This document shows, piece after piece, positions 26,857 through 36,635 of a stretch of 64,000 bases of DNA. Every line of letters starts with the position of its first letter. The first letter of the stretch is position 1. Source of the stretch: Streptomyces sp. QL37 (GTDB lineage: Bacteria; Actinomycetota; Actinomycetes; Streptomycetales; Streptomycetaceae); NCBI RefSeq assembly GCF_002941025.1, contig NZ_PTJS01000001.1, positions 5,089,472 to 5,153,471 of the forward strand, in the 5' to 3' direction. Under the pieces are notes generated by a model. The model worked only from the letters and a program-made list of their open reading frames with translations, was not told where the DNA came from and made no database searches. Made by a program: the position numbers and the translations under genes.

Positions 26857-28314
26857 GTGCTTGATCTGAACCAGAGCGAGACCGAGACGTCCGGAGAGCA
26901 GACCCCGGAGCCGGCCGCCGGTACGCACCCGGCGCCGCTGCGGCCGTACCTCATCGCCGCCGTGGTCCTGTGCGCCCTCTACTTCCTCTACGCGTACCTG
27001 CAGTACAGCCACTTCCAGTCGCCCTCCTGGGACCTGGGCATCTTCGAGCAGGAGGTGCGCGCGTACGCCGGTTTCGACGCGCCGGTCGTCGACATCAAGG
27101 GTCCGGGCTATCTGATACTCGGCGACCACTTCAGCCCCGTGGTGGCGCTCCTCGTCCCGCTCTACTGGATCTGGCCGTCCGCGGCCGCCCTGCTGTTCGC
27201 CCAGGCCGCGCTGTTCGCCGGCTCCGCGGTCGTCGTCGGGCGCACCGTCCAGCAGATCCTGGGCGGCCGCTCCGGCCTCTGCGTCACCGTCGCGTACGGG
27301 CTGTCCTGGGGGCTCCAGGAAGCGGTGAAGGCCGACTTCCACGAGATAGCGTTCGCCGTCCCGCTGCTGGCCCTGGTCTGCCGTGCCCTCCTCATGGAGC
27401 GCTGGCGGGCCGTCGTCCTGTGGTCGCTGCCGCTGGTCCTGGTCAAGGAGGACCTCGGGGTCACCGTCGCCGTCGTCGGCCTGCTCCTGGCCCTGTACGG
27501 GCGGCGGCTCCAGGGGTTCCTGCTGGCGGCCTTCGGGGTGTTCGCGTTCGCGCTGACCGTGCTGGTGCTCATCCCGGCGGCCAGCAGCGCGGGGACGTAC
27601 GACTACTGGAAGAAGATCGAGGAGAACGGCGGGCAGGAGGTCTCCCTGCTCGACTCCGTCCTCGGCGTGCTCGACTCCTCCGTCAAGCTGGAGATGCTGG
27701 TCTTCCTCGTCGGCATCACCGCCTTCATGGCGCTCCGCTCGCCCCTGGTCCTGCTCGTCCTGCCCACGCTCGGCTGGCGTCTGCTCTCCCAGGACTCCAA
27801 CCACTGGGGCATGGTCTGGCACTACAGCGCGATCCTGATGCCGGTGGTCTTCCTGGCCATGGCCGACGGCGTCCGGCGCAGCCGGGGCTCGAAGCGGCCC
27901 TGGCTCGTCTCCTACGCGAACGTCGCCGTCCCCGTCGCGGTGGCGATCGCCGTCGCCCTCACCCAGCACCTCCCGCTCCGCGACCTGCTGCGCCCGGAGA
28001 CGTACCGGGCCGACGCCCGGACCCATGCCGCCGAGGCCGCGCTGGAGGCGATACCCGTGGGCGCGAGGGTGGAGACGGACATCACGCTGATGGCGCACCT
28101 GACCGGGGACCGCACGGTCTACTGGGTCGGCGGGGCCCCCGGGACCGCACCCGACGTCGTCGCGATCAACCTCGACTTCGGCTGGTCGCGGCCGATCGAC
28201 GACCCGGTGAAATACGCTCAGCAGCTGCACCCCGAGGCGCGCTACCGGGTCACCCGCGAGGTGGGCTCATTCGTCGTCATGGAACGGACCACGCCGGCGC
28301 CCGCAAACGGCTGA
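26857..28314 (+). CDS. DUF2079 multi-pass membrane protein
   Basis: A 485-residue integral membrane protein with about 10 hydrophobic helices and a C-terminal soluble domain. The segments LIAAVVLCALYFLYAYLQY, DLGIFEQEVRAYA, LGDHFSPVVALLVPLYWI and the C-terminal VETDITLMAHLTGDRTVYWV recall the DUF2079 family, thought to be related to GT-C-type glycosyltransferases. The acidic DLGIFEQ after the first helix fits a GT-C catalytic loop (inference). GTG 26857 has GGGGG 5 bases upstream; GTG 26824 is an alternative. Single gene ended by a hairpin. Confidence 0.82.
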   Translation: MLDLNQSETETSGEQTPEPAAGTHPAPLRPYLIAAVVLCALYFLYAYLQYSHFQSPSWDLGIFEQEVRAYAGFDAPVVDIKGPGYLILGDHFSPVVALLVPLYWIWPSAAALLFAQAALFAGSAVVVGRTVQQILGGRSGLCVTVAYGLSWGLQEAVKADFHEIAFAVPLLALVCRALLMERWRAVVLWSLPLVLVKEDLGVTVAVVGLLLALYGRRLQGFLLAAFGVFAFALTVLVLIPAASSAGTYDYWKKIEENGGQEVSLLDSVLGVLDSSVKLEMLVFLVGITAFMALRSPLVLLVLPTLGWRLLSQDSNHWGMVWHYSAILMPVVFLAMADGVRRSRGSKRPWLVSYANVAVPVAVAIAVALTQHLPLRDLLRPETYRADARTHAAEAALEAIPVGARVETDITLMAHLTGDRTVYWVGGAPGTAPDVVAINLDFGWSRPIDDPVKYAQQLHPEARYRVTREVGSFVVMERTTPAPANG

Positions 28315-28353
28315 AGGCCGCACACCCGCCGGTGAGCGGGTGCTGCGGCCTTC
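28313..28353. terminator. Bidirectional hairpin between DUF2079 gene and the convergent membrane-protein gene
   Basis: A stem of 17-18 bp with one bulge (28313-28329 with 28336-28353) starts at the DUF2079 stop codon and precedes the minus-strand stop at 28377. Confidence 0.78.
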
Positions 28354-28376
28354 ACGCGGACGTGTCCACGGCGGCG

Positions 28377-28985
28377 TCAGTACTGCTGCTGCCGCTGGCG
28401 GTTGAACCAGGCACCGCCGTCGGACTTCGCCACGAAGACGACGACCAGGATCGCGAGGATCGTGTGGACGAGGCCCATCACGATGAACGGGTAGATGCCG
28501 AGGATCGCGGTGATCACACCGAAGACGATGGTCGCGATGCGGATCCCGTTGCCCCCCTTGCCGAACTTGGCGGCGAAGACGACCGCGAGGACCCCCCACA
28601 GCACGGCGAAGACGGCGATCCCCCACAGCGCGCTGCCCGAGTAGTCGGCCAGCTCCTGGAACTGGACGTCCTCCTGCAGCGTCGGGTCGTCCTTGGCGGC
28701 GTTCACGGCGACGGCGGCGAGCGCGACGAAGATCGTCCCGATGACCTGGAGGCCCGCGATCACGTAGAGCATGACGCGCGCGGCCTTCACACCGCCGGGC
28801 ATCTCGGTGGGACCGCCGGGGAAGCCGTAGCCGCCCTGGACCGGCGGCGCCTGCGGGTAGCCGTAGCCCTGCTGCGGGACACCCTGCGGGGCCTGCTGCG
28901 GGTAGCCGTAGCCCGGCTGCTGCCCGCCCGGCTGCTGGCCACCCTGCTGCTGGCCGTAGGGGTTGTTGGGGTCGCCGAAGCTCAT
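28377..28985 (-). CDS. Small membrane protein with Gly-Tyr-Pro-Gln-rich N-terminus
   Basis: A 202-residue protein. Residues 1-65 are a low-complexity Gln/Gly/Tyr/Pro region (NPYGQQQGGQQPG, GYGYPQ repeats); then come four likely membrane helices (VMLYVIAGLQVIGTIFVALA, LWGIAVFAVLWGVLAVVFAA, IRIATIVFGVITAILGIYPF, HTILAILVVVFVA) and a basic tail. Such proteins are common in Streptomyces and have no assigned role. The start ATG at 28985 has GGAGGAA upstream. Single gene, divergent from folD. Confidence 0.82.
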   Translation of the reverse strand: MSFGDPNNPYGQQQGGQQPGGQQPGYGYPQQAPQGVPQQGYGYPQAPPVQGGYGFPGGPTEMPGGVKAARVMLYVIAGLQVIGTIFVALAAVAVNAAKDDPTLQEDVQFQELADYSGSALWGIAVFAVLWGVLAVVFAAKFGKGGNGIRIATIVFGVITAILGIYPFIVMGLVHTILAILVVVFVAKSDGGAWFNRQRQQQY

Positions 28986-29218
28986 GGCGGGTTTCCTCCG
29001 TTGTGATGTGGGGACGACGCGGTCCTGACGGAGGAAAGCTGCACGATCTGAACGGTTGGTCCCCCCGACGCTACCCGCAGTGATGCGGGCCTTATCGTCG
29101 TCGTGACATCCACCTCTTGTCCAGCCGATAGCCCAATGTGTTGTGCAAGTGCAATCTCGTGTCCACGTGGCAAGCCAGGATTGGTACGGGGGCGGGGTCA
29201 TCCGCGAGGATGGGTGCC

Positions 29219-30097
29219 ATGACTGCCCAGATTCTCGATGGCAAGGCCACCGCAGCTGCGATCAAGTCCGATCTGACCGTCCGCGTGGCGGCCCTCAAGG
29301 CACAGGGCATCACACCCGGCCTGGGAACCCTGCTCGTAGGCGACGACCCGGGCAGCCGCTGGTACGTGAACGGCAAACACCGTGACTGCGCCCAGGTCGG
29401 CATGGGCTCCATCCAGCGCGAACTCCCCGACACCGCCACCCAGGAGGAGATCGAGGAGGTCGTACGGGAGCTCAACGCCAACCCGGACTGCACGGGCTAC
29501 ATCGTGCAGCTCCCGCTCCCCAAGGGGATCGACACCAACCGCATCCTGGAGCTGATGGACCCGGCCAAGGACGCGGACGGCCTCCACCCGATGAGCCTGG
29601 GCAAGCTCGTGCTGAACGAGAGCGGCCCGCTGCCCTGCACCCCGCAGGGCGTCGTCACCCTGCTCCGCCGCCACGGTGTGGAGATCAACGGCGCCCATGT
29701 GGTCGTCGTCGGCCGGGGCGTCACCATCGGCCGCCCGCTCCCGCTGCTGCTGACGCGCAAGTCCGAGAACGCGACCGTCACCCAGTGCCACACCGGCACC
29801 CGTGACCTCTCGGCGCACCTCAGGAAGGCCGACATCATCGTGGCGGCCGCCGGTGTGCCCCACCTGATCAAGCCCGAGGACGTGAAGCCGGGCGCGGCCG
29901 TGCTGGACGTCGGCGTCAGCCGGGACGAGAACGGCAAGATCGTCGGCGACGTCCACCCCGGAGTGGCGGAGGTGGCCGCATGGGTCGCCCCGAACCCGGG
30001 CGGCGTCGGCCCGATGACCAGGGCCCAGCTGCTCGTCAACGTGGTCGAGGCGGCCGAGCTCGCCGCCGCCGAGGCCTCCGCCGCATCCGCGGGCTGA
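29219..30097 (+). CDS. folD: Methylenetetrahydrofolate dehydrogenase / methenyl-THF cyclohydrolase
   Basis: A 292-residue bifunctional enzyme that interconverts 5,10-methylene-, methenyl- and 10-formyl-THF with NADP. Motifs: the catalytic Tyr-Lys pair in [34 protein letters not shown], the Rossmann [17 protein letters not shown], and the closing [13 protein letters not shown]. Its product feeds the PurN and PurH reactions. It has an Ala/Glu-rich C-terminal tail. The DUF3017 gene starts 19 bp downstream on the same strand. Confidence 0.97.
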   Translation: MTAQILDGKATAAAIKSDLTVRVAALKAQGITPGLGTLLVGDDPGSRWYVNGKHRDCAQVGMGSIQRELPDTATQEEIEEVVRELNANPDCTGYIVQLPLPKGIDTNRILELMDPAKDADGLHPMSLGKLVLNESGPLPCTPQGVVTLLRRHGVEINGAHVVVVGRGVTIGRPLPLLLTRKSENATVTQCHTGTRDLSAHLRKADIIVAAAGVPHLIKPEDVKPGAAVLDVGVSRDENGKIVGDVHPGVAEVAAWVAPNPGGVGPMTRAQLLVNVVEAAELAAAEASAASAG

Positions 30098-30116
30098 CCC
30101 GGACCGGAGGAACGTC

Positions 30117-30746
30117 ATGGGCGCTGGTACGAGTCCGGCGGGCGGTACGCACGCGGACGGACCGGCCGAGGAGACAGGGACGGCCGAGGAGGCCCGGGTG
30201 TCGAAGGTCCAGGTGTCCGGGGAGACCGGTGTGCCGGGAGAGGCGGTGCGGGGGGAGACCGGCACCGCCGGGGAAGAGGAGGCGCCCGGCACCGCTGACG
30301 CGGACGGGACCTCCGGGGAAGTGGCCTCCGGGGAAAGCGGTTCGACCTGGGCGCCCTCGCGTCGCTTCTCGCTGACCCGGGACACGGCGCGTCCCGAGGG
30401 CGGCGGCCGGGCCGCATCGGGGGACGCCCCCGCGCCCGCGCGGCAGTGGCCGTTGCTCACGGTGCTCTGCACCGCCGGGCTCGGGCTGCTGATCGTGGCG
30501 ATCGACCCCTTCGCCGAGGCGTTCAGGGTCGGCACCATGGTGATGGGCGTCGCCCTGCTCGCGGGAGCGGTGCTCCGCTGGACGGTCCCCTCGGTCGGCA
30601 TGCTCGCCGTACGGTCCCGGTTCACCGACCTGGTCACGTACGGCCTGATGGGCGCGCTGATCGTGCTGCTCGCGCTGATGGAACAGCCCGGCCCGTGGCT
30701 GCGGGTCCCTTTCCTGCAGGACGTCGTCCACTTCACGATCCGCTGA
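30117..30746 (+). CDS. DUF3017 membrane protein
   Basis: A 209-residue protein. Residues 1-108 are an acidic Gly/Glu/Thr-rich disordered region; three membrane helices follow (PLLTVLCTAGLGLLIVAI, TMVMGVALLAGAVLRW, LVTYGLMGALIVLLALM). DUF3017 proteins are regularly encoded right after folD in streptomycetes. GGAGGAACGTC precedes the ATG. No function is assigned. The N-terminal half is much longer than the membrane core and is likely variable. Confidence 0.85.
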   Translation: MGAGTSPAGGTHADGPAEETGTAEEARVSKVQVSGETGVPGEAVRGETGTAGEEEAPGTADADGTSGEVASGESGSTWAPSRRFSLTRDTARPEGGGRAASGDAPAPARQWPLLTVLCTAGLGLLIVAIDPFAEAFRVGTMVMGVALLAGAVLRWTVPSVGMLAVRSRFTDLVTYGLMGALIVLLALMEQPGPWLRVPFLQDVVHFTIR

Positions 30747-30748
30747 GG

Positions 30749-30784
30749 GGTGTCCGTCCCCTCCCCCGAGAAGGGACGGACACC
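30749..30784 (+). terminator. Hairpin terminator after the folD-DUF3017 operon
   Basis: A 12-bp stem (30749-30760 with 30773-30784) and a 12-base loop begin 2 bp after the stop codon. Confidence 0.75.
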
Positions 30785-31161
30785 GGACGGGGCTCCGGTG
30801 CCGGAAGCACCGGAATGCGGTGACTTGAGCGGCCTTGCCCTGTCCTGGGTCAAGCGTCATGGACATGAGGTGCCGGGTTCAAGGGATGCCCGGTGCCTGT
30901 GGCACGGAAGTGACCATTCCGCCATCGTGTGATCGTCACGCAACGATGCGAACCCTGCGCGGTGTGCGCTACGGCGCACAGCGGAGCCCACGCTCATACG
31001 GAATGCCCCCGTGCGCCCCTTTGCCCGGGCCTGGCGGCCCGGATCCGTGCATTCTTCTGGGTAGTCCGGAGCGTAGGACCAGACGTGCCGACGGCAGGGG
31101 GGCTCGATGCCGGGATCGAGAGCGCGCCGGGCACGTTCGGGGGAATCGACTGGGGGAAGCA
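30785..31161. promoter_or_regulatory. Gene-free region upstream of the HTH/DUF2690 gene
   Basis: About 375 bp without a credible gene on either strand. Short frames here have no ribosome binding site or typical codon bias. It presumably holds the promoter of the HTH/DUF2690 gene; I see no clear operator or riboswitch. Confidence 0.5.
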
Positions 31162-32226
31162 ATGCCTCGCTGGAAGGCGCTACCGGAAGAACTCAATCCG
31201 CAGGTACGGGAGTTCGCGGTCCAGTTGCGCAGCCTGGTGGACCGGAGCGGTCTGAGCCTGGCCGCGGTCGCCGACCGCACGGGCTACAGCAAGACGTCGT
31301 GGGAGCGTTATCTCCACGGCAGGCTGCTCGCGCCCAAGGGGGCGGTCGTCGCGCTCGCCGAGGTGACGGGCGTTCAGCAGCACCAGCTGACGACCATGTG
31401 GGAGCTGGCCGAGCGTGCCTGGAGCCGCTCCGAGATGCGCCACGACATGACGATGGAGGCCATCAGGATCTCCCAGGCGCGTGCGGCGCTCGGCGAGGCG
31501 GGTGTGGCCGCGTCCCCCGTGGCGGGCAGGCATGCGGCCGGCGGCGGTACGGGAGTGACCACCGCCGCCGGGCCGGGCGGAGGAGGGCTCGACGGCGGTC
31601 GTCCGCCGTCCGTACCCGTCCAGCGCGGCACGGTTCCGCGGATTCCGCGGCAGCCGCAGCCAGGGGCGGTGCCGGATTCCGTCGGCGGCGGACACCGCCC
31701 GGCCGGCGGCCCCGGCGAGCGGCGGGAGGGCGGCGGGCGCAGGCTGACGCTGTTCCTGGCGGGGCTCGTGGCCGCGCTCCTGCTGATGGCCGGGGCCGTG
31801 CTGCTCACCGATCTGGGCGGGGACGACAACACCGGTGCGCTCACCGCGACACCGTCCGCCGACCCGGCCACCAGCGCGCCCCGGCTGCCCGCCGGCGTCG
31901 AGTGCAGCGGCGCGGACTGCACCGGCCGGGACCCGGAAGCCATGGGCTGCGGCGGCCAGTTCGCCGATACGGTCGCCAGGGAGACCGTCGGCGGTGGCCT
32001 CGTCGAGGTCCGCTACAGCGAGACATGCGGCGCCGCGTGGGCCCGTATCACCCGGGCGTCCTCCGGGGACACGGTGAAGATCACCGCCGGCCCGTCGGAG
32101 CAGGACGGCACGGTGGACGGCGATGCCGAGGCCTACACCCCGATGGTCGCCGTGAAGGAGGCCTCCGACGCCAAGGCCTGCGCGACCCTCGCCTCCGGGA
32201 CCACCGGCTGCACCACGCCGGAGTGA
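31162..32226 (+). CDS. XRE-family HTH protein with membrane segment and DUF2690 extracytoplasmic domain
   Basis: A 354-residue protein. Residues about 15-70 are a helix-turn-helix (LVDRSGLSLAAVADRTGYSK, SWERYLHGR). A Gly/Pro-rich linker follows, then one membrane helix (LTLFLAGLVAALLLMAGAVL, about 200-220) and a C-terminal domain with four or more Cys (VECSGADCTGRDPEAMGCGG, VRYSETCGAAWARI), typical of DUF2690. The layout suggests a DNA-binding protein that senses something outside the membrane. ATG 31162 has GGGGGAAG upstream. It is a monocistronic unit; targets are unknown. Confidence 0.88.
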   Translation: MPRWKALPEELNPQVREFAVQLRSLVDRSGLSLAAVADRTGYSKTSWERYLHGRLLAPKGAVVALAEVTGVQQHQLTTMWELAERAWSRSEMRHDMTMEAIRISQARAALGEAGVAASPVAGRHAAGGGTGVTTAAGPGGGGLDGGRPPSVPVQRGTVPRIPRQPQPGAVPDSVGGGHRPAGGPGERREGGGRRLTLFLAGLVAALLLMAGAVLLTDLGGDDNTGALTATPSADPATSAPRLPAGVECSGADCTGRDPEAMGCGGQFADTVARETVGGGLVEVRYSETCGAAWARITRASSGDTVKITAGPSEQDGTVDGDAEAYTPMVAVKEASDAKACATLASGTTGCTTPE

Positions 32227-32314
32227 GGTAGGGGAGCCGCTGCGCTGTGTAACCGACTGTGCGCGGTGCCACAGGGGGCCGGGCGGCTCCGGCGGCGAGG
32301 GTCGGATAGCCTGA

Positions 32315-33391
<1,077 letters not shown>

Positions 33392-33423
33392 CCGGAGCCC
33401 GGCCACCGGCCGGCCCCCGGGGT

Positions 33424-33469
33424 GTACGAGGGCGCCCCCGCAGCCGCTGCTGCGGGGGCGCCCTCGTAC
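33424..33469. terminator. Bidirectional terminator between mdh and the PEP-mutase-like gene
   Basis: A perfect 20-bp stem (33424-33443 with 33450-33469) and a 6-base loop lie between the convergent stops at 33391 and 33476. Confidence 0.9.
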
Positions 33470-33475
33470 GTCTGC

Positions 33476-34213
33476 TCACCCGTCGAGCAGCCGCCCGGCC
33501 AGGTCCCGCACGGCGGCCGCAGCCCTGCGCTGGAGCTGTGGTCCGAAGGTGATCCGTGCCGCGCCGAGCTCGCCGAGCCGGCGGGTGGCGGCCGGGCCGT
33601 CGGGTGCGCCGAGGGCGTTGACCGGGACCGGGACCGCCGCGGCCAGGGCGGGCAGCGTGTCCGGCGGGGCCATGATCGGATAGACGCAGTCGGCACCGGC
33701 GTCGGCGTAGAGCCGCGCGCGGGCCACCGTGTCCGCCGGCACATCAGTGGCGGCCGGGTCCCCGTGGACGTACGTATCGATGCGGGCGTTGACGAAGAGG
33801 CGCCCGCCCGCCGCCGCGCGCACCTCGGCGAGCCGGTCGGCCTGCCACCGAGGGTCGACGAGCACGCCGTCCACCGAGTCCTCCAGGTTGCAGCCGACGA
33901 CCCCGGCCTCCAGGAGGCGGTCGACGAGCTCGTCCGGGGCCAGGCCGTAACCCGCCTCGACGTCCGCCGAGACGGGCACGGACACCGCTCGGGCGATCCG
34001 CGCCACCGCCGCGAACATCTCGTCCGCGGGCGTCTCCCCGTCGGCGTGACCGAGGGAGGCGGCGACACCCGCGCTCGGGGTGGCCAGTGCGGGAAAACCG
34101 GCCTCCTCGAACACGCGGGCGCTCACGGCGTCCCACGGGCCGGGCAGCACCAGCGGGTCGCCGGGAGGGCGGCCGTGGTGCAGGGCGCGGAAGACGGACG
34201 CGGGCTCGTTCAT
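33476..34213 (-). CDS. Isocitrate lyase / PEP mutase superfamily protein
   Basis: A 245-residue TIM-barrel enzyme of the PEP mutase/isocitrate lyase group. Seen: PLVLPGPWDAVSARVFEEAG, SADVEAGYG, GCNLEDSVDG and FVNARIDTY, which supply the Mg-binding acids. These proteins cleave or rearrange C-C or C-P bonds next to a carboxylate; the isocitrate-lyase KKCGH block is not visible, so it is not isocitrate lyase. The substrate is unknown. It is the distal gene of a two-gene unit (with the AhpD-like gene) divergent from a MocR regulator. ATG 34213 has GGAG upstream. Confidence 0.85.
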   Translation of the reverse strand: MNEPASVFRALHHGRPPGDPLVLPGPWDAVSARVFEEAGFPALATPSAGVAASLGHADGETPADEMFAAVARIARAVSVPVSADVEAGYGLAPDELVDRLLEAGVVGCNLEDSVDGVLVDPRWQADRLAEVRAAAGGRLFVNARIDTYVHGDPAATDVPADTVARARLYADAGADCVYPIMAPPDTLPALAAAVPVPVNALGAPDGPAATRRLGELGAARITFGPQLQRRAAAAVRDLAGRLLDG

Positions 34214-34260
34214 CAGGGCTCCGGGGCGGAAGGTGCGTGCGGGGGCTCGGCGGCTGCGGC

Positions 34261-34773
34261 TCAGTGCTTGATGTCGCCGGGCGTGTAGTGCCCCGGGGCC
34301 ATCCGGCAGGTCACCCCGAAGCGGTTCCAGGCGTTGATCACCGTGATCGCGGCGATCAGCTGAGCGAGCTCGGCCTCCTCGAACTGCTTCGCGGCCTTCG
34401 CGTAGACCTCGTCCGGCACGAAGCCGTCGGTCAGGACCGTCACCGCCTCCGTCAGCTGGATCGCCGCAAGCTCCTTCTCCGTGTAGAAGTGCTGCGACTC
34501 CTCCCAGGCGCTGAGCTGGATGAGCCGCTCGACGGACTCGCCCGCCGCCAGGGCGTCCTTCGAGTGCATGTCCAGGCAGAGGGCGCAGTGGTTGAGCTGC
34601 GAGGCGCGGACCTTCACCAGTTCGAGCAGTGTCGGGTCCAGTCCCTGACGGGACGCGGCGTCCAGCCGGACCATGGCCTTGTAGACGTCCGGGGCGAGCT
34701 GGGCCCACTGCAGGCGGGCGGGGTGCTCGGGGGCGTTGTCGGTGGGCGTGTGGTGCTGCGTGTGCGTCGTCAT
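34261..34773 (-). CDS. AhpD-like / carboxymuconolactone decarboxylase family protein
   Basis: A 170-residue helical protein with the AhpD-type redox motif NHCALCLDMH (CxxC plus His) near residue 62. This subgroup acts as small peroxidase or disulfide-relay proteins. LLELVKVRASQLNHCALCLD and WEESQHFYTEKELAAIQLTEA are typical of the family. It starts 46 bp from the divergent MocR gene, so its promoter overlaps that regulator's control region. Confidence 0.88.
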   Translation of the reverse strand: MTTHTQHHTPTDNAPEHPARLQWAQLAPDVYKAMVRLDAASRQGLDPTLLELVKVRASQLNHCALCLDMHSKDALAAGESVERLIQLSAWEESQHFYTEKELAAIQLTEAVTVLTDGFVPDEVYAKAAKQFEEAELAQLIAAITVINAWNRFGVTCRMAPGHYTPGDIKH

Positions 34774-34819
34774 GATTCGAAGCTAACGGTCGGATGGCGC
34801 ACCGGTATGGTCCATTTCC
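34774..34819. promoter_or_regulatory. 46-bp divergent control region (AhpD-like gene / MocR regulator)
   Basis: Both start codons lie within 46 bp, so the two promoters must overlap with the neighbouring 5' coding ends or be leaderless. MocR-type regulators usually bind such regions; I could not define a site. Confidence 0.5.
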
Positions 34820-36220
34820 ATGACGGATTCCTGGGCCGCTTTCGGCGCCGACCTGCATATCGAACCGGTCGGCACGGGCCTGCGCAGCGGGCTGATGAAC
34901 GCACTGCGTGAGGCCGTGCGCACCGGACGGCTGACGCCGGGCACGCGGCTGCCCTCGTCCCGGACACTCGCCGTGGATCTCGGGATCGCCCGCAACACCG
35001 TCGCCGACGCCTACGCCGAGCTCGTGGCCGAGGGCTGGCTCACCGCGCGGCAGGGTTCGGGGACCAGGGTCGCGCAGCGAGCCGACGCGCCCGGGCCGGC
35101 CGCCCGGGGTGCCGGGGGCAGGCAGGTGCGCCGCCGGCCCGTGCACAACCTGATGCCGGGGTCCCCGGACCTCTCGGCGTTCCCCCGCGCGGAGTGGCTG
35201 AAGGCCGCCAGGCGTGCCCTCACCGCCGCCCCCGACGCGGCCTTCGGATACGACGACCCGCAGGGCCGCTTCGAGTTGCGGAGCGTGCTGGCGGACTACC
35301 TGGCGCGGGCGCGCGGGGTGTACGCGGACCCGGAGCGCATCGTGATCTGCTCCGGGTTCGTCCACGGGCTCACGCTGATGGGGAAGGTGCTGCGGCGCCG
35401 CGGGGTGCGGGCGGCGGCCGTCGAGTCGTACGGGCTGGACATCCACTGGAATCTCCTGGCCGACGCCGGACTGCGCACCCCGTGCCTCCCGGTGGACGCG
35501 CTCGGGGCCAGGACCGGGGAACTGGGAGGGGCACCCGGTGTCGGCGCGGTCCTGCTGACCCCCGCCCACCAGTTCCCCACGGGTGTGCCGCTCCATCCCG
35601 ACCGGCGGGCCGCGGCGGTCGACTGGGCGCGGTCCTCGGGCGGTCTGATCCTGGAGGACGACTACGACGGCGAGTTCCGCTACGACCGTCAGCCGGTGGG
35701 CGCCCTCCAGGGCCTCGACCCGGAACGGGTGGTCTACATGGGGACGGCCAGCAAGTCCCTGGCGCCCGGGCTGCGGCTGGCCTGGATGGTGCTGCCGGAG
35801 GGCCTGGTGGACGAGGTGTGCGACGCGAAGGGCGGCTTCGACTGGATGTCCGCGGCGCCGGACCAGCTGACCCTCGCGGAGTTCATCGCCTCAGGGGCGT
35901 ACGACCGGCACGTGCGGGCGATGCGGCTGCGCTACCGGCGCCGTCGTGACCAGCTCGTCGAGGCGCTCGCCGAGCGGGCGCCGGACTTCGAGGTGAGCGG
36001 CATCGCGGCCGGACTGCACGCCGTGCTCGAACTCCCCCGGGGGACCGAGCGGTCGGTCGTCCAGGCGGCCAACTGGCAGGGACTCGCGCTGGAGCGGCTC
36101 TCGCGCTTCCGGCACAAGGACGCGGAGCCCGGCCGCGACGGGCTGGTCATCGGCTACGGCACGCCGTCGGAGAGCGGCTGGGCGGGGGCGCTGGACGCCC
36201 TGTGCCGGGTGCTCCCGTAG
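34820..36220 (+). CDS. MocR/PdxR-type GntR regulator with aminotransferase domain
   Basis: A 466-residue protein. The N-terminal GntR winged helix spans about residues 12-75 (LREAVRTGRLTPGTRLPSSR, TLAVDLGIARNTVADAYAEL). The C-terminal class-I aminotransferase-like domain has the PLP-site pattern EDDYDGEFRYDRQP and the Schiff-base Lys in MGTASKSLAPGLRLAW. MocR proteins sense PLP or an amino acid and often control a divergent neighbour. The likely targets are the AhpD-like and PEP-mutase-like genes. The start ATG at 34820 gives MTDSWAAFGADLHIE. Confidence 0.93.
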   Translation: MTDSWAAFGADLHIEPVGTGLRSGLMNALREAVRTGRLTPGTRLPSSRTLAVDLGIARNTVADAYAELVAEGWLTARQGSGTRVAQRADAPGPAARGAGGRQVRRRPVHNLMPGSPDLSAFPRAEWLKAARRALTAAPDAAFGYDDPQGRFELRSVLADYLARARGVYADPERIVICSGFVHGLTLMGKVLRRRGVRAAAVESYGLDIHWNLLADAGLRTPCLPVDALGARTGELGGAPGVGAVLLTPAHQFPTGVPLHPDRRAAAVDWARSSGGLILEDDYDGEFRYDRQPVGALQGLDPERVVYMGTASKSLAPGLRLAWMVLPEGLVDEVCDAKGGFDWMSAAPDQLTLAEFIASGAYDRHVRAMRLRYRRRRDQLVEALAERAPDFEVSGIAAGLHAVLELPRGTERSVVQAANWQGLALERLSRFRHKDAEPGRDGLVIGYGTPSESGWAGALDALCRVLP

Positions 36221-36352
36221 GCGGTACGCCGGAATGCGCCGGGGGCGGTGGGCGGCACCGGGTTTCAGACGGGGGAGCCGTGCATCTAATCTGACTGGAA
36301 GTTGGCGGGTGGGCGTACACCGGCCCGTGGGTACGACGGGGGAGAACAGAAC

Positions 36353-36628
36353 ATGGACAGGCGCAAGCTGAGGTCGAGCACCGTCGTGCTCGGCGGCATG
36401 GGAGTCCTCGCGGCGACGCTCACCGCGTGCGGCTCGGAACCGGACGAGCGGTGCGTCGACCGGGTCACCCAGGAGATCCTGCCGAAGTACGAGTGCGAGG
36501 ACGGCAACGGCAGCGGGAAGTACTACTACGGCGGCAGCACCCACAACAACCGGGTCTCCGGCGGCAGCTTCGACAAATCCGCGGTGGAACGCGACGGATT
36601 CGGCTCCTCCGGCTCCAGCGGCGGCTGA
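36353..36628 (+). CDS. Small lipoprotein, partner of the ATP-grasp protein
   Basis: A 91-residue protein with a basic N-terminus (MDRRKLRSS), a hydrophobic core and the lipobox LTAC with Cys26. The mature part is polar, with Gly/Ser/Tyr repeats (GKYYYGGSTHNN, GSSGSSGG) and two more Cys. It lies 7 bp before the glutathionylspermidine-synthase-like gene. E. coli ygiB (lipoprotein) and ygiC (same ATP-grasp family) are paired the same way, so I infer a functional pair. GGGGGAG precedes the ATG. Confidence 0.78.
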   Translation: MDRRKLRSSTVVLGGMGVLAATLTACGSEPDERCVDRVTQEILPKYECEDGNGSGKYYYGGSTHNNRVSGGSFDKSAVERDGFGSSGSSGG

Positions 36629-36635
36629 GTCCCTC

